NCBI RefSeq assembly: GCF_025909975.1
Contig: NZ_JAPCIO010000001.1
Coordinates: 124,001 to 188,000, forward strand
Reading direction: 5' to 3'
Source of the DNA: Flavobacterium lacisediminis
Lineage (GTDB): Bacteria; Bacteroidota; Bacteroidia; Flavobacteriales; Flavobacteriaceae
DNA: 64,000 bases
The first letter of the stretch is position 1. Each line of letters opens with the position of its first letter. The notes under the pieces were generated by a model. That model searched no databases. It was not told the DNA's origin and worked only from the letters and a program-made list of their open reading frames with translations. This document shows, in pieces, positions 9,475-19,705 of this stretch. Made by a program: the position numbers and the translations under genes.

Positions 9475-10958
9475 CTAATGTATTACTGAAAGAACTTATT
9501 CACTTTGATAAATCAAGTGCTACTTCCGTATATATTCAAATTTCACAGCAAATTATAAATGCGATACAAAGAGGTTATCTAAAAGAAGGAATGGCTTTAC
9601 CTGGAACACGAGTTTTCAGCCAATTACTTAACATTCACAGAAATACGGCAGTTGCAGTTTATGACGAACTAGCTTCGCAAGGTTGGGTTGAAATCATTCC
9701 AAATAAAGGCACTTTTATCTTGGTTCCAAAACCAAAAACAGCTTCCATCAAAGCGCGATCTAATAAAATAAACGATGCATATAGTTATCCTAAAACTACG
9801 GGATTCCCTTTTCAGACTTCGTTTCACTTGGCTTCAACACAAGAATTTTCGGAAGCAAAATACGTTTTAAACGATGGTCAAGCCGATTTAAGATTACATC
9901 CTATTCACGAATTTTCAAAATGGTATGGTACATCCATGAAACGAAAATCATTGATTTCAAAATGGAACAACACATCGAAAAATAGCTATTCTGTATTTGA
10001 AAATCAATTGTGTAATTTTTTAAATGCAACCAGAGGATTTCACATCAAACCCACAAATTTAATCAGTACAAGAAGTACTGAAATGAGTTTGTATATAATC
10101 TCGCAACTTCTAATTCGCAAGAAAGATGTGGTATTGGTTGGTAATTTGAGTAACTATAATGCTAATATGATTTTTCAGGAAGCTGGAGCAAATATCAAAA
10201 CCATTCCAATTGACGAAAATGGATTAGATATCAATTACATTGAAAAACATTTTACAAAAGGCAAGATTCGTTGTGTTTATGTGTGTTCCAATCGCGATTA
10301 CCCAACTACAAATACTTTGTCTGCTGAGCGAAGATTACAACTTTTACAACTTGCCAAGAAATACCAATTTGCCATAATTGAAGATGATTTTGATTACGAT
10401 TTTCAACTCGATGGCTCAGCCATGTTACCAATGGCAGTTTCAGACGGAAATGGAATGGTAATTTATCTTGGAAAATTAGGACAATCATTATTTCCTAGTT
10501 TTCAAACCGGATTTGTGGTCGCTCCAGAAAATTTGATTTCGGAAGCCAAAAACTATCTGCAAATGTTAGACAAACAAGGTGATTTAATTCAAGAACAAGT
10601 ACTTTCGGAATTAATTTATGAAGGTGAAATTCATCGTTTATTGAAAAAAAATTCGATAATATATAAACAAAGAAGAGATTATGCTTGCGAATGTTTTAAG
10701 CGATATTTCAACGGGTCCATCCAATTTAAAAAGCCTTCAGGCGGATTAGCCATTTGGATTGAATTTAATCCTTCCATATCGTTAATTCAACTTGCTGAAG
10801 AAGTAGCTAAAATAGATGTACTTCTTCCGAAAACGATTCTTTATCAAGATAAAAACACTTGTGCTATCCGTTTTGGTTTTGGGCATTTGAATGAAGAAGA
10901 AATTGAAATTGTGATAAGTAAATTAAAATTTGCATACGATACAATCACAAAGTCATAA
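9459..10958 (+). CDS. MocR-family transcriptional regulator with degenerate PLP site
   Basis: A 499-residue regulator. The N-terminal GntR winged helix (residues 20-85) shows the family segments LPGTRVFSQLLNIHRNT and DELASQGWVEIIPNKGTF. The C-terminal 380 residues are a fold-type I aminotransferase-like domain with IEDDFDYDF around residue 307. In MocR proteins such as GabR the internal-aldimine Lys lies in SFSKxLxPSxR, with Arg seven residues on. Here the aligned segment is LGKLGQSLFPSFQTGF, giving Gln342 and Gln349; the conserved Tyr of EDDYD is Phe311. The effector domain may therefore not bind PLP covalently. Divergent from the TonB receptor, its probable target. Confidence 0.85.
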   Translation: MKDSPANVLLKELIHFDKSSATSVYIQISQQIINAIQRGYLKEGMALPGTRVFSQLLNIHRNTAVAVYDELASQGWVEIIPNKGTFILVPKPKTASIKARSNKINDAYSYPKTTGFPFQTSFHLASTQEFSEAKYVLNDGQADLRLHPIHEFSKWYGTSMKRKSLISKWNNTSKNSYSVFENQLCNFLNATRGFHIKPTNLISTRSTEMSLYIISQLLIRKKDVVLVGNLSNYNANMIFQEAGANIKTIPIDENGLDINYIEKHFTKGKIRCVYVCSNRDYPTTNTLSAERRLQLLQLAKKYQFAIIEDDFDYDFQLDGSAMLPMAVSDGNGMVIYLGKLGQSLFPSFQTGFVVAPENLISEAKNYLQMLDKQGDLIQEQVLSELIYEGEIHRLLKKNSIIYKQRRDYACECFKRYFNGSIQFKKPSGGLAIWIEFNPSISLIQLAEEVAKIDVLLPKTILYQDKNTCAIRFGFGHLNEEEIEIVISKLKFAYDTITKS

Positions 10959-10962
10959 AACA

Positions 10963-10993
10963 AAAAAAGTCCCGCAATTTGCAGGACTTTTTA
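10963..10993. terminator. Bidirectional terminator between regulator and atpC
   Basis: The stem AGTCC/GGACT with an inner GCA/TGC is flanked by an A7 run and a T5 run. The flanking genes converge. Confidence 0.85.
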
Positions 10994-11009
10994 CTATAAA
11001 TCTATTGTC

Positions 11010-11291
11010 TTAGTCAGCTAAAACAATAATCTTGTTTTCATTCATTTCGATGGTACCTGAATTAATAGGTAACCAATACGTTTGCTCATTTACTTTATTG
11101 AATTTAGAAACGAATTCTTTTTCAATTTTAATGTTTTGAGCATTGATTTTCACATTTCCTTTTGCTAATAAAGAAACAATAGGTGCGTGATTATTTAGCA
11201 TTTGAAACTCACCGTTAATCCCAGGAACTGCTACCGAAGTAACTTCTCCTTTAAACAATGTAGCTTCTGGTGATACTATTTCTAAAATCAT
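11010..11291 (-). CDS. atpC: ATP synthase F1 epsilon subunit (short form)
   Basis: A 93-residue epsilon subunit of the F1 rotor stalk. It begins with the typical MILEIVSPEATLFKGEV and contains VPGINGEFQMLNNHAPIVSLL, the conserved N-terminal beta-sandwich. It stops after that domain: the C-terminal helical hairpin that inhibits ATP hydrolysis in the 130-140 residue proteobacterial form is missing. Short epsilon subunits are usual in this phylum. It follows atpD with a 47-nt gap holding a heptamer repeat; the other atp genes are not in the window. Confidence 0.95.
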   Translation of the reverse strand: MILEIVSPEATLFKGEVTSVAVPGINGEFQMLNNHAPIVSLLAKGNVKINAQNIKIEKEFVSKFNKVNEQTYWLPINSGTIEMNENKIIVLAD

Positions 11292-11299
11292 TTTTTTAT

Positions 11300-11330
11300 G
11301 CTTTAGGCTTTAAGCTTTAGGCTTTAAGCT
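11300..11330. repeat. Heptamer tandem repeat between atpD and atpC
   Basis: Two perfect copies of the 14-mer GCTTTAGGCTTTAA (11300-11313 and 11314-11327) plus GCT, equal to four heptamers GCTTTAR. It fills most of the atpD-atpC gap, just upstream of the atpC start codon. Confidence 0.9.
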
Positions 11331-11338
11331 ATTAAAAA

Positions 11339-12853
<1,515 letters not shown>

Positions 12854-12910
12854 TTATGTATTTATTTAATAGCTAATTAATGTTGAAAAAATGATGTATT
12901 TTTCCGAGTG

Positions 12911-12942
12911 CAAAGATAGTTTTTTCTAAAACAATTTTGCAA
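12911..12942 (-). promoter_or_regulatory. Promoter of atpD-atpC
   Basis: Read on the minus strand: TTG (12942-12940), a 21-nt spacer, then TATCTTTG (12918-12911). It leaves about 55 nt of leader before atpD. Confidence 0.7.
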
Positions 12943-12965
12943 TTTATTTTTTGAATTTTTTGCAA

Positions 12966-12997
12966 TAAAAAAGCGAAATCTTCCAATTTCGCTTTTA
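12966..12997 (-). terminator. Terminator of the glmS operon
   Basis: An 11-bp stem (12969-12979 and 12986-12996) has A-rich sequence on the left, giving a U-tract on the minus strand just after the glmS stop. Confidence 0.85.
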
Positions 12998-13002
12998 AAA
13001 TG

Positions 13003-14850
13003 TTATTCTACGGTAACGGATTTTGCTAAATTCCTAGGTTGATCCACATTACAACCTCTTAAAACTGCAATATGATACGATAATAATTGTAACGGAATTG
13101 TAGTTAATAATGGTGTAAACGGTTCGTTTGTTTCTGGAATTTCAATTACGTGGTCTGCTAAAGCTTTTACTTGCGTATCTCCTTTAGTAACTACAGCAAT
13201 AATTTTTCCGCTTCTTGATTTTATTTCTTGAATATTACTTACCACTTTATCATAATGTCCTTTGTTAGGAGCAATTACAATTACTGGCATATGTTCGTCA
13301 ATCAATGCAATTGGTCCGTGCTTCATTTCTGCAGCTGGATACCCTTCTGCGTGGATATATGAAATTTCTTTTAGTTTTAATGCACCTTCTAAAGCAACTG
13401 GAAAGTTGTAACCTCTTCCTAAGTATAAACAATTGGTTGCATCTTTATAAATTTCAGCAATTTGTTTAGCCACATCATTTGTTAATAAAGCCTCTTGCAC
13501 TTTTTCTGGCATGATTTCCAATTCTAACAAATAACGTTGGTACTCAGAATTATTCATTGTTCCTTTAGCTTTCGCTAAGCGAAGTGCCAGCAAAGTAAGA
13601 ATGGTAATTTGTGTTGTAAATGCTTTTGTAGAAGCCACTCCGATTTCTGGACCTGCATGCGTATAAGCACCTGCATGTGTTTCACGAGAAATTGAAGAAC
13701 CTACTACATTACAAACTCCAAATACAAATGCTCCATTTTCTTTAGCTAACTTGATTGCAGCTAAGGTATCTGCTGTTTCACCTGATTGTGAAATTGCAAT
13801 AACTACATCATCTTTATTGATGATAGGATTTCTATATCTGAATTCTGATGCGTATTCTACTTCAACCGGAATTCTTGAAAATTCTTCAATAATATATTCT
13901 GCAACTAATCCTGCGTGCCATGAAGTTCCACAAGCAACTATAAGGATTCGTTTTGCGTTTAAGAATTTTTCTAAATTATCTTCAACACCTGACATTTGGA
14001 TAATTCCTTTGTTTGCCAAAAGTCTTCCTCTGTAAGTATCTTTGATTACGCTTGGTTGTTCGTAGATTTCTTTCATCATGAAATGATCATAACCTCCTTT
14101 TTCAATTTGCTCCAAGTTTAATTGAAGTTCTTGAATGTAAGGATCAACCAATGAATCATCTTTAATTTTTCTAACTTTTAATGGTTTATGTAAACGCACA
14201 ATTGCCATTTCTTCATCTTCTAAATAAATAGCATTTGAAGTATATTCGATAAAAGGTGTTGCATCAGATGCGATGAAAAACTCATCTTCACCAATTCCAA
14301 TTGCTAATGGGCTTCCTAAACGAGCTACGATAATTTCATCTGGTTTTTCAACATCAATTACCGCAATCGCATAAGCTCCAATAACTTGGTTTAACGCAAT
14401 TTGAACTGCTTTTCCAAGTTTACAATTTTCTTTTTTCTTAACCTCTTCAATCAAGTTGATTAAAACTTCCGTATCTGTATCAGACTTGAATGTATATCCT
14501 CTTTTGATTAATTCTTGTTTTAATGGCTCATAATTTTCGATGATTCCATTATGAATTATAACTAATTTTCCAGAGTTAGAAAAATGTGGATGCGAATTCA
14601 CATCATTAGGCACTCCATGAGTTGCCCAACGTGTGTGCCCCATTCCTATTTTACCAATAGTTGTTTTCTCGCTTTCGGCTTTTGCCTCTAAATCAGAAAC
14701 TTTTCCTTTGGTTTTTGATAATTTTAAATCTTGTCCGTCATATAAAACAATACCCGCACTATCGTAGCCTCTGTATTCTAAACGATGTAATCCTTTAATA
14801 ATTACAGAATAAGCATCTCTATGACCAATATAACCTACAATTCCACACAT
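13003..14850 (-). CDS. glmS: Glutamine-fructose-6-phosphate aminotransferase (isomerizing)
   Basis: A 615-residue cytoplasmic enzyme that makes glucosamine-6-phosphate from fructose-6-phosphate and glutamine, the first step to UDP-GlcNAc. The start MCGIVGYIGHRDA puts the Ntn nucleophile Cys at position 2 after Met removal. The class II glutaminase domain (1-240, with GHTRWATHG and NSHPHF) is followed by two SIS domains (ACGTSWHAG; SQSGETADT; STKAFTTQ). The C-terminus PRNLAKSVTVE is the usual substrate-channel lid. Last gene of a probable operon after the GT5-like protein and the DUF4270 lipoprotein. No glmS ribozyme is seen. Confidence 0.99.
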   Translation of the reverse strand: MCGIVGYIGHRDAYSVIIKGLHRLEYRGYDSAGIVLYDGQDLKLSKTKGKVSDLEAKAESEKTTIGKIGMGHTRWATHGVPNDVNSHPHFSNSGKLVIIHNGIIENYEPLKQELIKRGYTFKSDTDTEVLINLIEEVKKKENCKLGKAVQIALNQVIGAYAIAVIDVEKPDEIIVARLGSPLAIGIGEDEFFIASDATPFIEYTSNAIYLEDEEMAIVRLHKPLKVRKIKDDSLVDPYIQELQLNLEQIEKGGYDHFMMKEIYEQPSVIKDTYRGRLLANKGIIQMSGVEDNLEKFLNAKRILIVACGTSWHAGLVAEYIIEEFSRIPVEVEYASEFRYRNPIINKDDVVIAISQSGETADTLAAIKLAKENGAFVFGVCNVVGSSISRETHAGAYTHAGPEIGVASTKAFTTQITILTLLALRLAKAKGTMNNSEYQRYLLELEIMPEKVQEALLTNDVAKQIAEIYKDATNCLYLGRGYNFPVALEGALKLKEISYIHAEGYPAAEMKHGPIALIDEHMPVIVIAPNKGHYDKVVSNIQEIKSRSGKIIAVVTKGDTQVKALADHVIEIPETNEPFTPLLTTIPLQLLSYHIAVLRGCNVDQPRNLAKSVTVE

Positions 14851-14853
14851 ATA

Positions 14854-16560
14854 CTAGTTAGGTTTAGTGAAATAAATTTTTAATTTTATTTTTTTATCCT
14901 CATTCCCTGTCACAGGAGAAGTACCATATAAAACAGTCCCTAATGGATTCATTACAGATGCAACTGGCACAAATTCTACCTCACCTGTTCCAATTACAAT
15001 TGGATTAGCTGGGTTTATAAATGCATTTTCTGGCATATTAATAGTTTCTGTAACAGAAATTCCAATACGCAAATTTGTATTGTTGTTTTCATCTTCATTA
15101 ATCAACAATCGTTTTATATACTCAGTAATTCTAAACTTGTATTTAATACCATTCTTATCCGAGTCAATTTCTATTAAACCTCCAAAAGACTGTCTGCTTT
15201 TCTTAGGATCTGTATTTGTACTTGGATCAGCATAATAATCAATAATAGGTTTATTATTTGTTGCATCAAAAATATAAATTCTTTGCGGCTCAATTTGAGA
15301 AGACAATCCCATTGCAACATTATCAATATTGAAAACCAAATTAGCTTCGTTAATTAACCATTTGTCATTCAAAACATGTAATCTTAATTCATCTAATTCA
15401 TCAGAAACACCATTACCATCAGTATCTGGACCAAAAACATCCAAAAACGCTACAGAGCCATTTCCACCTTTAATATAAAGTTTTTCATCTCCTGTAATTT
15501 CATTAGAAGAGGCTAGACCATTAATATAGCTTGAAGATTTTGTATGCTCAATAAAGTTGATTGTATTGCTTTTTTTGTTTCCAGTTGACTTATAGCCCAT
15601 TTGTAGACTAAGAGTTCTTCTTAAAGGCTCACCTCCACCTATTTCAGATTTAAAAAGTATCTTAAATTCTGCTAAAGAAAGATCTAACATTGCAAGAGCT
15701 CCTTGATCAGCTTGAATTTCTTCTACTTCAAACAACAATCCTCTAAAATAATCTTTGAAAACATTATTATTAAACAACATTCCTGAAGCGGCTGCATCTA
15801 AAATTTTTTGCTGAAAAAAACTGTTTTTCAAATCTAACCAAATACCCGGTGCTTTTCTTTCTTTAATTACTCTTAAAGTTACATCTGTTTGATTATCTAA
15901 AACCTCTCCTTCACTATCAACATACAATCCACTTCCGTTTGTTTTATATATGTAAAGTTCTTTATTGCTAATTACAAACTCTTCGTTTTGAGCAACTTTA
16001 GCACTATTATTCAAAAGCTCAGTACCTTTATATGCATCAACCAAGAATTTTTCGTTAGTGAAATATTTTTGCGTGTTTAGAAAATCTTCTTGTGGATCAA
16101 AATCTCTTAAGAAATAACCATTTTCATAAACATGTAACTTAAACTTAGCTGCTTCAGAATATCCATAAACAGAATCTAGCTCATATATTCTTTCTCCAGT
16201 ACTACTAGTAGATTTTAAAGTACTATAATATGGGATGTACAAATAAACAGAATCAATTACTGCATTTTCACCGATTGTTGGATTTGCATTAGATAACTCA
16301 ACTTGAGACACAATGTGTGATTTAGTTGTTCCAAAATAAGGATCTTTGTAAATACCTAAAGAGTTAACCGGTAAATTATTCGACTGAACAGGTCCTGTAG
16401 CTTTTGAATAAGCAACAATATTCTGAACATTATATTCTTCTAAATCAAAGTGAGCATCATCAACAAGATCTGAGCCAATAGAATTAAAATCTTTATCACA
16501 AGAAATAAGAACAATAGCAATTGTAATTACAGAAAATATTTTTAAAAAACTTTTTTTCAT
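14854..16560 (-). CDS. DUF4270 family lipoprotein
   Basis: A 568-residue exported lipoprotein. The N-terminus carries a lipobox, IVLISCDKDF, with lipidated Cys at about residue 21, followed by the DUF4270 signature region DFNSIGSDLVDD and NSLGIYKDPYFGTTKSHIVSQVEL. DUF4270 proteins are Bacteroidota envelope proteins of unknown role. The gene sits 3 nt before glmS and 14 nt after the glycogen-synthase-like gene; this three-gene order suggests a link with cell-surface or amino-sugar metabolism, but that is inference. Confidence 0.9.
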   Translation of the reverse strand: MKKSFLKIFSVITIAIVLISCDKDFNSIGSDLVDDAHFDLEEYNVQNIVAYSKATGPVQSNNLPVNSLGIYKDPYFGTTKSHIVSQVELSNANPTIGENAVIDSVYLYIPYYSTLKSTSSTGERIYELDSVYGYSEAAKFKLHVYENGYFLRDFDPQEDFLNTQKYFTNEKFLVDAYKGTELLNNSAKVAQNEEFVISNKELYIYKTNGSGLYVDSEGEVLDNQTDVTLRVIKERKAPGIWLDLKNSFFQQKILDAAASGMLFNNNVFKDYFRGLLFEVEEIQADQGALAMLDLSLAEFKILFKSEIGGGEPLRRTLSLQMGYKSTGNKKSNTINFIEHTKSSSYINGLASSNEITGDEKLYIKGGNGSVAFLDVFGPDTDGNGVSDELDELRLHVLNDKWLINEANLVFNIDNVAMGLSSQIEPQRIYIFDATNNKPIIDYYADPSTNTDPKKSRQSFGGLIEIDSDKNGIKYKFRITEYIKRLLINEDENNNTNLRIGISVTETINMPENAFINPANPIVIGTGEVEFVPVASVMNPLGTVLYGTSPVTGNEDKKIKLKIYFTKPN

Positions 16561-16574
16561 AGCAGAAAACCCTT

Positions 16575-17381
16575 TTATAATACGTGATTTTTAATAAACG
16601 AAGTATATACTTCTTTAATTGTGTCTTTAGAGGCGAAAGGTAAAAAAGGTTTGTTCGAACTTTCTATAAATTTTGTTAAAGTTGGTGACAACACTTCAGA
16701 ACCTGCCACTATTGCATCCGAATGCATAATAGACACCTTCATTAAGTTCTCATATGTTGGCGACACTAAATCTGAAACTGAATCTTTATTGATGTTATCA
16801 AATAATACTTTATTGATAAATTCTTTGTCTAATTCTCCTTCAAAACCTTGCTCATAAACCGATGAAATGATTTTTGTTTCCGCAAAAATACCTTCGTCTT
16901 TATAATAATGTTTTAAATAAACTGGTAACATAGCTGCCATCCAACCATGAACATGAATTACATCAGGAACCCAATTCAATTTTTTAACCGTTTCAACTAC
17001 TCCTTTTGCAAAGAAAATAGCTCTTTCGTCATTATCTGGATATAAAACACCTTCTTCATCTGAAAAAGTTGCTTTTCTTTTGAAATATTCGTCGTTATCG
17101 ATAAAATATACTTGAATTCGCTCTTTAGGAATTGAAGCTACTTTAATGATTAGAGGCATATCCATATCATTCACCACCAAATTCATTCCTGATAAACGGA
17201 TAACTTCATGCAATTGATGTCTTCTCTCGTTAATATTACCATATCTAGGCATAAAAATTCGTATTTGTCCGCCCAAATCATTAATCATTTTTGGCATTTC
17301 ATACGATTGTAACGATACTTCGTTTTCAGCTAAATAAGGCACCACTTCAGATGATACATACAATATCCTCTTGTCTTCCAT
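16575..17381 (-). CDS. Half-length glycogen/starch synthase-like protein (GT5 N-terminal domain only)
   Basis: A 268-residue protein that aligns with the N-terminal Rossmann domain of GT5 glycogen/starch synthases: ILYVSSEVVPYLAENEV, IRIFMPRYGNINERR, the DNDEYF and YPDNDERAIFF segments, and DVIHVHGWMAAMLPVYLK. It stops before the C-terminal GT-B domain. The ADP-glucose motif KxGGLGDV near the N-terminus is absent (LAENEVSLQSYEMP instead). A full synthase is about 470 residues, so catalysis as a glycogen synthase is unlikely. It is intact and first in the glmS operon, which argues for a working gene rather than decay. Confidence 0.85.
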   Translation of the reverse strand: MEDKRILYVSSEVVPYLAENEVSLQSYEMPKMINDLGGQIRIFMPRYGNINERRHQLHEVIRLSGMNLVVNDMDMPLIIKVASIPKERIQVYFIDNDEYFKRKATFSDEEGVLYPDNDERAIFFAKGVVETVKKLNWVPDVIHVHGWMAAMLPVYLKHYYKDEGIFAETKIISSVYEQGFEGELDKEFINKVLFDNINKDSVSDLVSPTYENLMKVSIMHSDAIVAGSEVLSPTLTKFIESSNKPFLPFASKDTIKEVYTSFIKNHVL

Positions 17382-17418
17382 AATGTATTCTAGTTAATTA
17401 TTGTTTTAAAAAACCTTG

Positions 17419-17426
17419 CAAAATTA
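17419..17426 (-). promoter_or_regulatory. Candidate -7 box for the GT5-like/glmS operon
   Basis: TAATTTTG on the minus strand (17426-17419) fits TAnnTTTG, 37 nt before the start codon. No TTG was found at the expected distance. Confidence 0.4.
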
Positions 17427-17457
17427 CAAAATTTTATGGATTTATCCACTAAAATAG

Positions 17458-17465
17458 TAAGTTTG
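17458..17465 (+). promoter_or_regulatory. Candidate -7 box of the panC promoter
   Basis: TAAGTTTG fits TAnnTTTG, 23 nt before the panC start codon, in the divergent gap to the GT5-like gene. The upstream TTG element is not clear. Confidence 0.45.
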
Positions 17466-17488
17466 CACCTGAAATAACAAAGTAGAAA

Positions 17489-18337
17489 ATGCTCATTTTT
17501 AACAAAAAGTCCGATTTAAGTGCTTTTTTAAGCCCATTAATCAAACAAAATAAATCCATTGGATTTGTTCCTACTATGGGAGCGCTGCATCAAGGACACC
17601 TATCGTTGCTAGAAAAATCGCTTTCTGAAAACGATGTAACTGTGATGAGTATTTTTGTAAATCCTACACAATTTAACAACGCAGAAGATTTAGATAAATA
17701 TCCTCGAACTTTAGATCGCGATGTGCAAATCATGCAAGATTTAAGCAACAATATTATCGTTTATGCTCCAGAAGTTGTAGATATTTATGAAGGAAACACT
17801 ATTTCTGAAAGTTTTAATTACGATGGTTTAGAAAATCAAATGGAAGGTAAACACCGCCCAGGACATTTTGACGGAGTTGGAACGATTGTAAAAAGATTGT
17901 TTGAAATTGTTCAACCAAATAAAGCTTATTTTGGTGAAAAAGATTTTCAACAGCTTCAAATTGTAAAGAAATTAGTTTCAAAATACAACATTCCGGTTGA
18001 AGTTAATGGTTGCCAAATTCACAGAGAAGCAAACGGATTAGCAATGAGTTCAAGAAATGAACGCCTTTCAGAATCTGCAAGAGAAAAAGCAGCTATTATT
18101 TATCATATACTAAATTCGGCAAAAGAAATTTTTCAAACAAATTCAGCCGAAGAAACGATAAAATTTGTAGAAAACGAATTCAAAAAACATCCAGAATTTG
18201 AATTAGAATATTTTGAAATTGCCGATGAAGCAACACTTTTGCCGGTTTTAGAAAAAGAATCCAACAAAAAATATCGCGGTTTTATCGCCATTTTCATTGA
18301 GAATATCAGATTAATTGATAATATTTCACTAAATTAA
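17489..18337 (+). CDS. panC: Pantothenate synthetase
   Basis: A 282-residue enzyme joining pantoate and beta-alanine with ATP. The HIGH-type signature appears as [17 protein letters not shown] (residues 29-45), then [40 protein letters not shown] and the KMSKS-equivalent MSSRNERLS. Length is normal. It is followed 13 nt later by panD, which supplies beta-alanine, so the two genes form a pantothenate unit. Confidence 0.98.
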   Translation: MLIFNKKSDLSAFLSPLIKQNKSIGFVPTMGALHQGHLSLLEKSLSENDVTVMSIFVNPTQFNNAEDLDKYPRTLDRDVQIMQDLSNNIIVYAPEVVDIYEGNTISESFNYDGLENQMEGKHRPGHFDGVGTIVKRLFEIVQPNKAYFGEKDFQQLQIVKKLVSKYNIPVEVNGCQIHREANGLAMSSRNERLSESAREKAAIIYHILNSAKEIFQTNSAEETIKFVENEFKKHPEFELEYFEIADEATLLPVLEKESNKKYRGFIAIFIENIRLIDNISLN

Positions 18338-18350
18338 TTACCTTTGCAAC

Positions 18351-18701
18351 ATGCAAATTCAAGTAGTAAAATCAAAAATTCATAGAGTAACCGTAACGGG
18401 TGCCGATTTGAATTATATAGGAAGTATCACCATCGACGAAGCACTTATGGAGGCTTCTAATATTATTGAAGGTGAAAAAGTACAAATCGTAAACATTAAC
18501 AATGGGGAGCGATTAGAAACGTATGCCATCAAAGGACCTAGAAACACAGGTGAAATCACTTTGAACGGACCTGCTGCTCGTAAAGTACACCGAGGAGATA
18601 TTATCATCATTATTTCTTACGGAATTATGGACTTTGAAGAAGCTAAAAAATTCAAACCTACTTTAGTTTTCCCTAACGAAAAAGACAATTCTTTAACGTA
18701 G
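18351..18701 (+). CDS. panD: Aspartate 1-decarboxylase
   Basis: A 116-residue pyruvoyl-dependent enzyme that makes beta-alanine from aspartate. The self-cleavage site is visible as YIGSITID, Gly24-Ser25, where Ser25 becomes the pyruvoyl group. Also seen are [13 protein letters not shown] and [19 protein letters not shown]. Normal length. It lies directly after panC and one base before the next gene. Confidence 0.98.
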   Translation: MQIQVVKSKIHRVTVTGADLNYIGSITIDEALMEASNIIEGEKVQIVNINNGERLETYAIKGPRNTGEITLNGPAARKVHRGDIIIIISYGIMDFEEAKKFKPTLVFPNEKDNSLT

Positions 18702-18702
18702 T

Positions 18703-19665
18703 TTGAAAACGCCAATCCGAAAATTTTTAAGCTTAATCATTCCTTTATTTATAGGACTGGGAATCATGTATTATCAATATAGTACTATGACAACCGAGCA
18801 AATAGAAAAAACAAAAATCAGCTTTTTGAAAGCCGATTACTTTTATATTTTTCTATCCCTTTTCATAGCTCTATTTGGCTATTGGTCAAGAGCATATCGC
18901 TGGAAATACGCCTTACAACATTTGGGTTATAAAACTAAATTCAGTAACGATTTAATGACAGTTTGCGTTTCTTATTTGGTTAATTTAACTATCCCACGTT
19001 CAGGTGAAATTTCGAGAGCAGCTTTATTAAAAAAATATGAAGATGTTCCTTTTGACAAAGCCTTTGGAACAGTAGTTGCCGAACGAATTGTTGATATGCT
19101 TATTTTTTTACTTTTTTTAGCAATCGGATTTGTTATACAATTTGACACGATTTACCAATTTTTAATTGAAAAAGGGGTGAAATTCGAAACTCTAATTTGG
19201 CTTTCAATTTCAGGATTTATATTATTTGTGCTTTTTATTTTAATTTGGATTTATGCAGAATGGAACATCATTTTAAAACTAAAACAAAAACTTTCTGGCC
19301 TAATTGAAGGCATGCAAAGCATCTTAAAAATGAAAGACAAATGGAGTTACATTTTTCATTCTTTTTTTATTTGGTTTTCTTATTTGATGATGTTTTACGT
19401 TACTATTTTTGCATTACCAGAAACCGCAAATATAAGTTTTGACATTGTTGTAATGGGATTTATTTTTGGAACACTTGCTGTTGGTTTTTCCAATGGTGGA
19501 CTTGGAGCATATCCTTTAGCAATATCAACTGTTTTGTTTTTATATGGAATACCGGAAGAAACAGGCGCCGCATTTGGCTACTTGGTTTGGACATCACAAA
19601 CAGTTTTAACCATTTTCTTAGGATTATTATCTTATTTGCTTTTACCTATTTTAAATAAAAAATAA
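18703..19665 (+). CDS. UPF0104 / lysylphosphatidylglycerol synthase-type membrane protein
   Basis: A 320-residue integral membrane protein with about eight hydrophobic helices. Family landmarks are YWSRAYRWKYAL, VSYLVNLTIPRSGEISRAALLKKY, AFGTVVAERIVDMLIFL and the Gly-rich FSNGGLGAYPLAIS. This is the flippase-like domain of MprF (UPF0104) without the lysyl-transferase half. The likely role is lipid translocation, inferred from the family. The start codon is TTG, one base after the panD stop; the first ATG is about 20 residues in, but it would remove part of the first membrane helix. Confidence 0.85.
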   Translation: MKTPIRKFLSLIIPLFIGLGIMYYQYSTMTTEQIEKTKISFLKADYFYIFLSLFIALFGYWSRAYRWKYALQHLGYKTKFSNDLMTVCVSYLVNLTIPRSGEISRAALLKKYEDVPFDKAFGTVVAERIVDMLIFLLFLAIGFVIQFDTIYQFLIEKGVKFETLIWLSISGFILFVLFILIWIYAEWNIILKLKQKLSGLIEGMQSILKMKDKWSYIFHSFFIWFSYLMMFYVTIFALPETANISFDIVVMGFIFGTLAVGFSNGGLGAYPLAISTVLFLYGIPEETGAAFGYLVWTSQTVLTIFLGLLSYLLLPILNKK

Positions 19666-19705
19666 ATTAGTAAATTGCTAATCTATTTTAACCAAACTAT
19701 TTAAA

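Noticed and set aside
11010..11291. Truncated atpC as a pseudogene
   Set aside because: A short epsilon subunit without the C-terminal helices is usual in this phylum and the frame is intact.
13751..14035. 94-codon open frame opposite glmS
   Set aside because: Antisense to the conserved SIS domain of glmS, no start signal and no recognisable protein.
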